In this document: piece after piece, positions 21,384-28,435 of the stretch | Layout of the letters: the number at the start of each line of letters is the position of its first letter | Position numbering within the stretch: position 1 is the first letter of the stretch | Source: a virus | Length of the DNA: 41,421 nucleotides | Virus record (IMG/VR): IMGVR_UViG_3300033141_001863 | Coordinates: 1 to 41,421 of that record | Strand: one strand, 5' to 3' | Translations under genes and position numbers: made by a program | The notes under the pieces: generated by a model | Seen by the model: only the letters and a program-made list of their open reading frames with translations | The model's database searches: none | Told to the model about the DNA's origin: nothing

Positions 21384-21938
21384 CTACGCTCTCCTCATGG
21401 CGAAGCGTTTCACCGCCTTCTGTGGAACCTGGTCGAATATTCGCTGCACCCTTGTCTTTCCGCCTTCCGCCCATGCCCTGTGAAACATCTTCTTCGGCTC
21501 TGTGCCCTTCGTGCCAATCTTTCTGCGCACGAGGAATACTATGCTATCCAATTCGTCCGCCGGTGGGCTGAGCTTCCTGATGACCCATAACTGAATGGGG
21601 CCGACGGGCGGCCATTTGCCAGGCCGTCTGCCGAACTCCACATAATTTGCGTACTCGTGCGGGCTTGTGCCCGCCATCTGCACGGGTGACGCCCTCACCA
21701 GGCCCTCTAGCCCTCTCGCGCCAGACGGCGTTCCTCGGACCTCAAAGCCGGCGGGCCACTGAATGCTTGACCGAAGGATGCCGAAGTTGACCGGCGTTCG
21801 AGCCGCCACCATTGTCGTCAGAAGCTGGCCGCTCTCTCCCATCGCCGCCTCCAGCTCAGCATCTATGTCCTCTTTCATGGCAGGCATCGCCTCCGCCAAT
21901 CTGATCAGCGGTGTTACATCCAACTCGAAATCAATCAC
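21384..21938 (-). CDS. HK97 gp10-like neck/tail-completion protein, 184 aa
   Basis: Joins head and tail. Family-type motifs: an N-terminal helix, 'RTPVNFGILRSSIQW' (the usual P-V-x-x-G-x-L-R-x-S box), 'SPHEYANYVEFGRRPGKWPP' (Y-x-x-Y-V-E-F-G), and 'IGTKGTEPKKMFHRAW' near the C-terminus. Start is GTG at 21938, overlapping the connector stop as GTGA, with GGAGGCAGC upstream. Length and order fit the family. Confidence 0.8.
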   Translation of the reverse strand: MIDFELDVTPLIRLAEAMPAMKEDIDAELEAAMGESGQLLTTMVAARTPVNFGILRSSIQWPAGFEVRGTPSGARGLEGLVRASPVQMAGTSPHEYANYVEFGRRPGKWPPVGPIQLWVIRKLSPPADELDSIVFLVRRKIGTKGTEPKKMFHRAWAEGGKTRVQRIFDQVPQKAVKRFAMRRA

Positions 21939-23179
21939 CGCTGCCTCCGGCCATGGAAAAGGAAATCTCTACCCTGACCTGGGTCGATATCCATATCGTA
22001 GACCGCCGAGCCTGGCCTTCCCTTAGCCGACTTGCTGCGATCGATGCCGAGAAGCTCCTCGTATATCGATCGAAACTGCTTCGCCTGGGATCGATAGAAC
22101 TCTCCCTGCCTGCTACGATCAGCAACGTCCGCCTGCAGCGTGCTTGATCGCTTCTGGCCGAACTTGTTTGACAACCTCAGGCATGAAAGACTGGCCGCCA
22201 GATAGCAAATCGCCGTGAAATGTTCCGCCGGAGTATCAATCCGCGGATCTTCTGCCTCATCCCACACATAGGGATTGCTGAACCTGATGCGGACCTTCTC
22301 CGATGATGATGGGCTGTGCCTGCGCATGAACAGGTAGACATTCAGCGTTGGCCATTCTTCCGCCTGAGTTTGATACACCTGCCAGTCAGCATCCTCCAGC
22401 ACATTCGGCTGCTCATCCGACGAGACATCCGCCGCCGGATACTCGACCTCGATGGGTATGCCGAGCGGCGACCTCCACCCAGGCGTCGCTCCCACAACCT
22501 GAATGATGCCAGCGCTGTCCGTTCCATAGGCCGACCATGAGCTGCCATCGTAGGTCGATACCGTATTTGTCACGCTGCTCTGGTCCACGCCCAGGATGAC
22601 CTCAGTTGTGCCATCCACATAGTCGTAGCCGCTGCTCTCTACGCTGAAGTGATAGGTGCCCGCTGGCAGAGTGACCGGCTCATCGAGTGCGAACTTCACC
22701 GCGGCATATCTTCCCTCAGGAGGACCGGCATCATCATCAATATCCACGTTCTCCGATGCGGCGATGACAGCCGACGGCAATGACGAAGCATTCGTATATA
22801 TCTTGCTGAGCAGATCGCCCGCAACTGTGGCACCGGTCCGCTTGAGATAGATGTGCCACTCATAAATCGTATAGGTGCGATCGAGCGTGACAGAGATTGC
22901 AAGCCTCTGATCCGCAGCAGCGTCGGCGTCCGTCAATTCGATGCCCGCATCCTGTGTTGATTGGGCCACCGAATGAACAGCACCCCACAGCAAATAGTAC
23001 CTGCCGCCATCTCCGGCAAATTCCACTACATTCCTGCGCGGCATGTCTTTGTTGTAGATTTCGATGGCCTCTCGGATGGCATAGTCCCTATCCGCAGATG
23101 CGAGCACCGTATCCGCAATGCCCTGCAGCAATGAGTCAACTCTGCTGTTGAAGGTGCTGAGCTGGGTCAGCGTGGCCAT
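21935..23179 (-). CDS. Head-tail connector/adaptor protein with inserted beta-domain, 414 aa
   Basis: The two ends look like a connector: an N-terminal helical part ('SRVDSLLQGIADTVLASADRDYAIREAIEIYN') and a C-terminal part ('AEHFTAICYLAASLSCLRLSNKFG', 'SQAKQFRSIYEELLGIDRSK'). Between them, about residues 95-240, is a beta-sandwich resembling extracellular anchor or carbohydrate-contact domains ('YTIYEWHIYLKRTGATVAG', 'VTLPAGTYHFSVESSGYDY'). The insertion makes it about twice the length of simple adaptors. Gene order after capsid completion genes supports the call. Confidence 0.68.
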   Translation of the reverse strand: MATLTQLSTFNSRVDSLLQGIADTVLASADRDYAIREAIEIYNKDMPRRNVVEFAGDGGRYYLLWGAVHSVAQSTQDAGIELTDADAAADQRLAISVTLDRTYTIYEWHIYLKRTGATVAGDLLSKIYTNASSLPSAVIAASENVDIDDDAGPPEGRYAAVKFALDEPVTLPAGTYHFSVESSGYDYVDGTTEVILGVDQSSVTNTVSTYDGSSWSAYGTDSAGIIQVVGATPGWRSPLGIPIEVEYPAADVSSDEQPNVLEDADWQVYQTQAEEWPTLNVYLFMRRHSPSSSEKVRIRFSNPYVWDEAEDPRIDTPAEHFTAICYLAASLSCLRLSNKFGQKRSSTLQADVADRSRQGEFYRSQAKQFRSIYEELLGIDRSKSAKGRPGSAVYDMDIDPGQGRDFLFHGRRQR

Positions 23180-23234
23180 ATCTTTCTCCCTTTCCGCCTC
23201 TTATTTCAGACACTCATTGTAGGCATAGACCCGC

Positions 23235-23546
23235 CTAACCCACTGCAATATAGAGCACGTCATCACCGGCGTTGTCGCAAATCCGGTATAGCTGATTCAT
23301 GTTCTCAACCGGAATCCAAGGCGTCTCCTCGCCCGCATCAAGCTCCCATCCTGTCGTTGTATCTGTTGAGCCATTCGGCTTCGTGACGCCCGCAATACCG
23401 ATGTACACATTGCCCGAATTGCCAAGGACCGCCTTGAACTTCACGAGCCGACAAGAAAGGCTGGGCATCTGGGCCGCCGTTGCGCTGCCCGCGATCTCTC
23501 CAACCCCAATTACCCGCATGGCGGTTTCAAAGAGGCTCCCGCTCAT
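23235..23546 (-). CDS. Small virion protein, decoration candidate, 103 aa
   Basis: Unrecognised 103-residue beta-rich protein. Features: 'CRLVKFKAVLGNSGNVYIGIAG', 'TGWELDAGEETPWIPVENMNQLYRICDNAGDDVLYIAVG'. This pattern (value-offset strands ending in 'VLYIAVG') resembles head-fibre or decoration domains found next to capsid genes in other phages. The ATG at 23546 has GGAGAGTGAGAG. A strong hairpin stands just upstream. Confidence 0.6.
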   Translation of the reverse strand: MSGSLFETAMRVIGVGEIAGSATAAQMPSLSCRLVKFKAVLGNSGNVYIGIAGVTKPNGSTDTTTGWELDAGEETPWIPVENMNQLYRICDNAGDDVLYIAVG

Positions 23547-23565
23547 CTCTCACTCTCCAGTCGAA

Positions 23566-23598
23566 GGGCGAGAGCAGCCATGATGACCACTCTCGCCC
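23566..23598 (-). other. Perfect 9-bp intergenic hairpin in head region
   Basis: GGGCGAGAG (23566-23574) pairs perfectly with CTCTCGCCC (23590-23598) around a 15-base loop. It lies between the HhH protein stop and the next start. On the minus strand it is followed by TTCGACT rather than a U-run, so a partial terminator or transcript-end stabiliser is more likely than a full terminator. Confidence 0.6.
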
Positions 23599-23624
23599 CA
23601 CTTTTACGCTTCAGCTTTCCCTTC

Positions 23625-24191
23625 CTAAGCGGTGATCTGCTCGACGGCCGCCAGAATCTTCTCGGCCGTTTTCTTCCCAACGCCTTTCACCGCTTTCAGA
23701 TCGTTCACCGAAGCCCCAGCCAAGTCATCGACGGTTTCGAAACCAGCCGCCAGCAGCTCATTTGCCATGGCCTCGCCGAACATTTCCACGAATGGATGCT
23801 CGGCTTTCTCCTCCGTCTCTTCCTCGGCCTCCAGCTCAGCCAAGATTTCCGCCTTGGCGTCCTCCATCAGCTTCTGCTTGATGCGCACAATCAGCGTTAC
23901 TCTGCTGTTGGCGTCGCTGATGTTCAGCCCAAGAGAGACGGCCAGCCGTTTCAGCTCATCAAGCTGCAATTGCTCAAGGCCCGGCTCTGCTCGCTTATTT
24001 GCCACATCGAGCTCCCGCATCGAAGCATCGAATTTCTTCACGCCCTTGATGCCGTAGTCGATGACGGCCACAATGCGCTTTTCTCCGTCGGCGTCCTCAT
24101 AGAACTTGGCGCTGAGAACGTTTCCGCCCTTCAGCGTCTCGCCCTTATGAGCCACCAACTCCTCAAGGCTTTTCCTCAGCGCCTTGTCCAT
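23625..24191 (-). CDS. Head-region protein with C-terminal helix-hairpin-helix, 188 aa
   Basis: The C-terminal 50 residues ('ANELLAAGFETVDDLAGASVNDLKAVKGVGKKTAEKILAAVEQ') form a helix-hairpin-helix pair with the GVGKKTAEKIL signature, which binds DNA without sequence specificity. The N-terminal part includes 'SAKFYEDADGEKRIVAVIDYG' and 'LKRLAVSLGLNISDANSRVTLIVRIKQKLM', with a SAP-like helix pattern, then an acidic linker. In the connector region it may contact the packaged DNA or be a head-completion factor (inference). ATG at 24191 with AGGAGGGATGGG. Confidence 0.68.
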   Translation of the reverse strand: MDKALRKSLEELVAHKGETLKGGNVLSAKFYEDADGEKRIVAVIDYGIKGVKKFDASMRELDVANKRAEPGLEQLQLDELKRLAVSLGLNISDANSRVTLIVRIKQKLMEDAKAEILAELEAEEETEEKAEHPFVEMFGEAMANELLAAGFETVDDLAGASVNDLKAVKGVGKKTAEKILAAVEQITA

Positions 24192-24201
24192 CCCATCCCT
24201 C

Positions 24202-24546
24202 CTATTCTGAGACATAACCCCAAAGGATGACGCGGCCGGTCGCCTTCGGCGTTGAGCCGCCGGCCAGATTGAGGTCAAGCTCCACCCTGGAACCTGCTTC
24301 GATCCTCTTGGGTGTAGTCAGCGTGGCCAGCGCCGCCGATGATACATCAACCGCCACCGCCCCGCTAATGTCAGAGCAGTCATCTTGGATGTCGATCGTC
24401 GAGGTGGTCGGCGTGCCGGTCATTGTCAGGCCATGGCTGATATGGGTGAACAGGATTGATTTGGGGACATACTGCGGCTCGATACCGTCGGCATCCGCCT
24501 GGGCATCAAGTTGGAACATCGCGAACGGGATCAATCGCTCGTTCAT
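24202..24546 (-). CDS. Capsid-associated decoration-type protein, 114 aa
   Basis: Unrecognised 114-residue protein directly after the capsid gene. Beta-rich: 'VPKSILFTHISHGLTMTGTPT', 'SGAVAVDVSSAALATL', 'GSRVELDLNLAGG', 'ATGRVILWGYVSE'. Size and position match decoration/cement proteins. The ATG at 24546 is preceded by AAGGAGAGGAAAG. The hairpin at 24566-24593 separates it from the capsid stop. Confidence 0.62.
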   Translation of the reverse strand: MNERLIPFAMFQLDAQADADGIEPQYVPKSILFTHISHGLTMTGTPTTSTIDIQDDCSDISGAVAVDVSSAALATLTTPKRIEAGSRVELDLNLAGGSTPKATGRVILWGYVSE

Positions 24547-24565
24547 CTTTCCTCTCCTTCTTCAT

Positions 24566-24593
24566 GGTGGGAGGCGGAAACCCGCCCCCCACC
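24566..24593 (-). other. Strong hairpin after the capsid gene
   Basis: GGTGGGAGGCGG (24566-24577) pairs with CCGCCCCCCACC (24582-24593) with one mismatch (A24572 opposite C24587) and loop AAAC. It begins about 18 bases after the capsid stop; on the minus strand it is followed by ATGAAGAAGG, without a U-tract. It may protect the abundant capsid transcript or partly reduce downstream transcription. Confidence 0.6.
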
Positions 24594-24610
24594 CTATTCG
24601 CTTACTCGGC

Positions 24611-26341
24611 CTACGACACGTTGTTCTTGTGCAGAGGTCGGAAGTCCGCAACCGGCGCACAATGGTAAGTGCTTGAGAAGCGGAAGCCGAACAGCCGCAC
24701 CTTGAAGCGCAGCTCGTCGTTGGTGAACATCGAGCCAGCGCGCTCATCCTCAGCGGAGAACAGCTCCGGCGTCCTGCGGCCGCGCAGCCAGATGAGATAG
24801 ATCGCGGGGAACTGCGCGGGGTCAGCCACCAGCGCCCAGTCATTCGCATCTGTCCAGGCCGGAACCACAATCGTCTCAAGCGCCCCCTGGAGAATGTTGC
24901 GGGTCTGCAATTCGCCGCCACTCGTCGCTCCACCGGACTGACTCGGAACCATCTCCGACATCACGATTTGCTTTGCGGTCGCCTCCAGGTCAACGGGCAC
25001 CAAGAGGTAGCGAGGTGTGATGTTCAAGCGCCGGCCGGCACCAAGCGGCTGATCTGTCTGCTTGCGCATGGCCGTCCGCGCAGCGATTACGCCCGAATAT
25101 CCAAGCCCAGTCGTTAGCAGATTGGCATGGCCGCCGGCAGAGGTGACAGCCGTGGCATTGAAGAGAGCACCGGTGTCCGCCAGAACGGGACCGGCCGATG
25201 AGTTGACCGTGAACACATTGGCCACGAGATCGCTGACCTCGTTGTACCAGGCATTCGCCAGGCGGGAAGGAAGCGACCGAATCTTCGCCAGCTTATCCCT
25301 AAGCAGCGTCTCCAGCGTGACGCCGATGTAGCCGCCGCGCTTGAAGTACGAGCTGGTCTCCTCCTCATCTTCCCAGTCGAGCTCCAGGTATGTGTCACCC
25401 TGCGACATGGCATTCAGGCCGCCAATGCCGAACACGCGCACGAGCGTCGCATCATCGAGCGTGGCCACATCCTCTTGGCGAACGATCGGGTCCCACCATG
25501 CTTCACGCACGGAGTAATCCGCCGCCAGCAGCAGGTTGACGGTATTCTTCACGATGGAGCTGACGGTGCTGGTCGTGATGTTCGCCTCAGACAGGCGCTC
25601 GGGAGAAATCTTGCCATCCAGAGCATAGTCATAGCCGCCCATGAGACCGACATACCACTCAGACAGGCGACCGAACTCCGGAACGTGGAAGGACTTCTCG
25701 GCATAGCGCTTGAAGGATTCGCTGAACCGCTGAGGCGCATAGTGATCAATCTCTGCCTGCGGCTTGCCCGCATTCTCCTTGGCCTTTGCGACGAGGTCTG
25801 CAAAGCGAGAAGAACCGGCCACGAGCCTCATCAAAGACATCTCCCACTCGTCCCTTGAGACGCGGGCTTGCGTGCCGAGATTCACGCCATCCGGCACGAC
25901 GATACCATCATCTGCACCTTCAGCGATTTCTGCACGCATCTCCTTGATGATTTCCTCCAACTCCTTGCTCTCGAAAACCCGACCCGCAAATTGCTTGCGG
26001 ATGAGCTTCTGGACATAGGACGGGAGGCCGCTGGCCTTGAGCTTGGTATCAAGCTCAGCGGTGCATGCTTCGACACGAGCGGCTTCGGCCATTCGCTTGA
26101 CCTCATCCGCGGCTTTCTTGGCTTCCTTGACCAACTCCTCTACATCCTCCTTTTTCAAGCCTTCCTCCTCGTGCTCAGTCTCAGGGTCCGGCTGCTCGCC
26201 CTCCTGGACATCTTCTTCGGTCTCCTCGGTCTCCGGCTCTTCAGCAACAGCAGCCTCCAGAGCCTCCACCCGCTCCATAATCGGCTGAAGCTTCTCGTCG
26301 AGCGTCGAGCCGATTTTCTCCAGCAACTCCTGCATCTCCAT
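24611..26341 (-). other. Internal start for scaffold-capsid product (576 aa) inside the fusion
   Basis: ATG at 26341 (residue Met354) is preceded by AAGGAG nine bases upstream and opens exactly at the boundary between the protease domain and the coiled coil that starts MEMQELLEKIGSTLDEKL. Lambda C/Nu3 uses the same trick for its scaffold. If used, the capsid precursor could be made in excess of the protease. Confidence 0.55.
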
Positions 26342-27400
26342 AGCACTTTTCTCCTTGTTCTCTGAAATCTTCGCCGCGACAAGCCTCAGAAAGCGGCCGC
26401 CCGCAGCCGGCTCTGCAACCACATCCACGCTCAGCGCATCGGTGATTTTGTGGACCGCCAGGTAGCTTTGGCCATCGATCTCCTTTTCCTCGCCCTCTCC
26501 AACGGCGTCGATAGATAGACCAATCTCGCTCAGGACATCCGACTCCGCCGCATTCAGCAGCTTTGTCCTCAATCCCTCATCAATCACCTTGAGCGTCCCG
26601 ACGATCGCCTTCTTCTTTTCATCCCAGGCGACATCCACAATCACTCCGACCAATTCGTTTGCGACCGAGCGCATGCCCTGCTTCTCGGCAAATTCCTCAT
26701 CGGTGAGATGATTGTCGTAGACCTTGACCCTCTCAAAGAGAGGGGCCGCTTCCTCCAGCGCACTGGCACTGTATAGTCTGCCGTTGGCACTGCGAATGTA
26801 CGTCTCGCCATCCGCCTCGATGATGTCGTCCTTCGTGTCCGGCCCGATGATGGTCACAAGCCACTGCTTGCCTTCCTTCTTCTTGGCCTCCGCCACCTGG
26901 AAGAATGCCAGCCTTTCGGTCAGCGGCACCCACTGGCTCTCCAGCTCGACCTGCTTCCATTCTTCAAATGGCGCAAACACGACTTCATCATCCTTCAGCT
27001 CGAATGGCACATCGTAATTCTTGTCCTTGTAGCGGACAACGGCGTGGGTCTCGTACACCTCGCTCACCCAAGCCTCAAACTCCAATCCACTGCCAAACTC
27101 TTGGTGGAAAGCGGAGTGCACCTTCGCAACCATATCCTCGATGCTCTCTTCGCCGTTCATCAGGGTTTCGATCTCCCGCTTCGGCCTTTTATTCATCAAC
27201 CCTCCTTCGCTGTGCGCCTCTTTCTTGCCCACGACCCCATAGGCCATCTTGAATGCCTTCTCCTCGCAGTCCTTCCCGTCCTCCTGCTGACAGCGCTCCA
27301 AGGCACCATTGAAAACCGCAACCCACTGGGAGCGCTTTTTCGCCGACATCTTCTTGACGGCATCCGGCAGATTTGGGTCGTCCTTGCCGCTGTAAGGCAT
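24611..27400 (-). CDS. Fused ChaB-like / prohead protease / scaffold / major capsid protein, 929 aa
   Basis: One reading frame covers what are usually two or three genes. Residues 1-60: ChaB-like ('LPDAVKKMSAKKRSQWVAVFN'). About 76-160: accessory domain. About 165-345: prohead protease with candidate catalytic His231 ('VYDNHLT') and Ser296 ('SEIGLSIDA'), then 'SVDVVAEPAAGG'. About 354-530: charged coiled-coil scaffold/delta-like region. About 540-929: HK97-fold capsid protein resembling Mu gpT-like heads ('YLIWLRGRRTPELFSAEDE'). Internal in-frame ATGs with ribosome sites: 27196 (AAGGAGGG) and 26341 (AAGGAG). Self-cleavage of the fusion, internal initiation, or both, could release the capsid subunit. 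Confidence 0.87.
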   Translation of the reverse strand: MPYSGKDDPNLPDAVKKMSAKKRSQWVAVFNGALERCQQEDGKDCEEKAFKMAYGVVGKKEAHSEGGLMNKRPKREIETLMNGEESIEDMVAKVHSAFHQEFGSGLEFEAWVSEVYETHAVVRYKDKNYDVPFELKDDEVVFAPFEEWKQVELESQWVPLTERLAFFQVAEAKKKEGKQWLVTIIGPDTKDDIIEADGETYIRSANGRLYSASALEEAAPLFERVKVYDNHLTDEEFAEKQGMRSVANELVGVIVDVAWDEKKKAIVGTLKVIDEGLRTKLLNAAESDVLSEIGLSIDAVGEGEEKEIDGQSYLAVHKITDALSVDVVAEPAAGGRFLRLVAAKISENKEKSAMEMQELLEKIGSTLDEKLQPIMERVEALEAAVAEEPETEETEEDVQEGEQPDPETEHEEEGLKKEDVEELVKEAKKAADEVKRMAEAARVEACTAELDTKLKASGLPSYVQKLIRKQFAGRVFESKELEEIIKEMRAEIAEGADDGIVVPDGVNLGTQARVSRDEWEMSLMRLVAGSSRFADLVAKAKENAGKPQAEIDHYAPQRFSESFKRYAEKSFHVPEFGRLSEWYVGLMGGYDYALDGKISPERLSEANITTSTVSSIVKNTVNLLLAADYSVREAWWDPIVRQEDVATLDDATLVRVFGIGGLNAMSQGDTYLELDWEDEEETSSYFKRGGYIGVTLETLLRDKLAKIRSLPSRLANAWYNEVSDLVANVFTVNSSAGPVLADTGALFNATAVTSAGGHANLLTTGLGYSGVIAARTAMRKQTDQPLGAGRRLNITPRYLLVPVDLEATAKQIVMSEMVPSQSGGATSGGELQTRNILQGALETIVVPAWTDANDWALVADPAQFPAIYLIWLRGRRTPELFSAEDERAGSMFTNDELRFKVRLFGFRFSSTYHCAPVADFRPLHKNNVS

Positions 27401-27534
27401 TCGTCCTCCGGCTTAAAGCAAGAGACGCGCCGCACTAGGCAGCGCGTCGTTCCTCGGTTCACGCGCTCACGGGGCGGATTAACCCTTCGGTGTCCTCTCC
27501 CGCGAACTCACTCAACTGTGGCTATATTATACAA
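27401..27534 (-). promoter_or_regulatory. Structured 5' leader of the capsid gene
   Basis: Minus-strand segments GCGCGT (27466-27461), ACGCGC (27447-27442) and GCGCGT (27430-27425) allow two mutually exclusive stems: segment 1 with 2, or segment 2 with 3. The second can extend to GACGCGCTG against CGGCGCGTC with loop CCTAGTG. The leader ends with the capsid ribosome site GGAGGACG. Such an arrangement can act as a switch, but no ligand class or U-run was recognised. Confidence 0.5.
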
Positions 27535-27552
27535 TCACCCGCCACCTGTCAA
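27524..27552 (-). promoter_or_regulatory. Promoter upstream of the capsid gene
   Basis: Minus-strand TTGACA (27552-27547). A TATAAT lies 15 bases downstream (27531-27526), and the overlapping TAATAT (27529-27524) gives 17-base spacing. The sequence overlaps the end of the 27535 gene, so this would be an internal promoter boosting capsid expression with an untranslated leader of about 115 nt. Confidence 0.65.
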
Positions 27553-27753
27553 CTTTGAGCCATCAAGAACTCTGAACTTCTGCAAGCCATCCCTGCCCCT
27601 TGCACTTTTCTCAATGGCCATTACATGAAGCCCTGCCTCCATTGAGCGAATATGCTGAAGCAGCCTGAACTCAATAACCGAAACCTCAATAAACTCATCC
27701 TGCCTGCGCGGATGACCAACCATCATGCTGTCATCGCGCCAACTGCTATTCAT
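27535..27753 (-). CDS. Hypothetical protein, 72 aa
   Basis: Unrecognised 72-residue protein beginning MNSSWRDDSMMVG, with 'IEVSVIEFRLLQHIRSMEAGLHVMAIEKSARGRDGLQKFRVLDG', one likely strand-helix-strand unit. ATG at 27753 has GGGAGCGGGTCGGG and overlaps the upstream stop by 8 bp. It is the last of four small genes between the MuF-like protein and the capsid promoter, and its 3' end overlaps the -35 box. Confidence 0.55.
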   Translation of the reverse strand: MNSSWRDDSMMVGHPRRQDEFIEVSVIEFRLLQHIRSMEAGLHVMAIEKSARGRDGLQKFRVLDGSKLTGGG

Positions 27754-28000
27754 CCCGACCCGCTCCCGAAAAGCTGACGACCGCCGTCGGATATGCCGTT
27801 ATCCTTGGCGTCTTTCCTGGGTGAAAGATAGCGCTGTGCTTCTCCGCGATCTGCCTGCCCAAGCTTCCGCTGAATGTCTTGGCGCAATGGCCACAGTACC
27901 ATATCGTGAAGCTCTCTGCGACATCTTCAACCTCGGTCGCATCCAGTGGCCACATAGGACTCTTCCACTTCCACTCAACGACCTGGCGCGGGTCCTTCAC
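27746..28000 (-). CDS. Small CxxC protein, 84 aa
   Basis: Starts at GTG 28000, overlapping the preceding stop as GTGA. The 84-residue product has 'FTIWYCGHCAKTFSGSLGRQIAEKHSAIFHPG', a C-x2-C followed by His residues, which fits a zinc finger (C2H2-like spacing C-x2-C-x15-H). Function unknown. The longer open frame to 28090 has no good start and would overlap the upstream gene by over 90 bp. Confidence 0.55.
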   Translation of the reverse strand: MKDPRQVVEWKWKSPMWPLDATEVEDVAESFTIWYCGHCAKTFSGSLGRQIAEKHSAIFHPGKTPRITAYPTAVVSFSGAGRDE

Positions 28001-28218
28001 TCCTGGCCCCCTTCCTCCCAAGGGATGAACATGCCACACTCGGGGCAGAAATTCCACCATGCCAGCAGCAGCTTCTTGCACTGGCCGCATTTAGCCTCCG
28101 CAAGCTCAGTCGTCAACTCTACAAGCTGTCTGACCTTTGCCGTATCCGCAGCCGAGGCCCTTCCCCTGCTATGAGGAACGCTCAGCCTTGAGGACGCCAT
28201 CATCGCCGCTTTCTTCAT
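27997..28218 (-). CDS. Small zinc-ribbon protein, 73 aa
   Basis: A clear zinc ribbon closes this 73-residue protein: 'AKCGQCKKLLLAWWNFCPECGMFIPW' (four Cys). The N-terminal 35 residues are basic and Ser-rich. ATG at 28218 is preceded by GGAAGGAAATAAGGC. It overlaps the gene upstream by about 50 bp in another frame, which is more than usual; a start at 28203 would lessen it. No function assigned. Confidence 0.55.
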   Translation of the reverse strand: MKKAAMMASSRLSVPHSRGRASAADTAKVRQLVELTTELAEAKCGQCKKLLLAWWNFCPECGMFIPWEEGGQE

Positions 28219-28435
28219 GCCTTATTTCCTTCCCGCAGAGCCGCAATCTTTCGTACCTCTCCATTACGCTGTCCCTGTACCGGACAGCCTCCCTCTTTGT
28301 CCCATGCCACTTCCTGAGCGGCTTTCGTTTTCCATTTGCCAGGCGGCCTTCTCCCTTGTAGCGCTTATATCCGAACATTCTGGCCGACCAAATTCTTTCG
28401 TAACGATCGAAGCGTAGCCTTGGCGCTATGCTCAT
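28169..28435 (-). CDS. Small basic protein, 88 aa
   Basis: Very basic 88-residue protein ('RLRFDRYERIWSARMFGYKRYKGEGRLANGKRKPLRKWHGTKREAVRYRD'), suggesting nucleic-acid binding. The ATG overlaps the MuF stop (ATGA) and follows GAGGAGAGAGGGCTGGC. Family unknown. The overlap with the next gene leaves some doubt about the true 3' extent of use. Confidence 0.55.
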   Translation of the reverse strand: MSIAPRLRFDRYERIWSARMFGYKRYKGEGRLANGKRKPLRKWHGTKREAVRYRDSVMERYERLRLCGKEIRHEESGDDGVLKAERSS

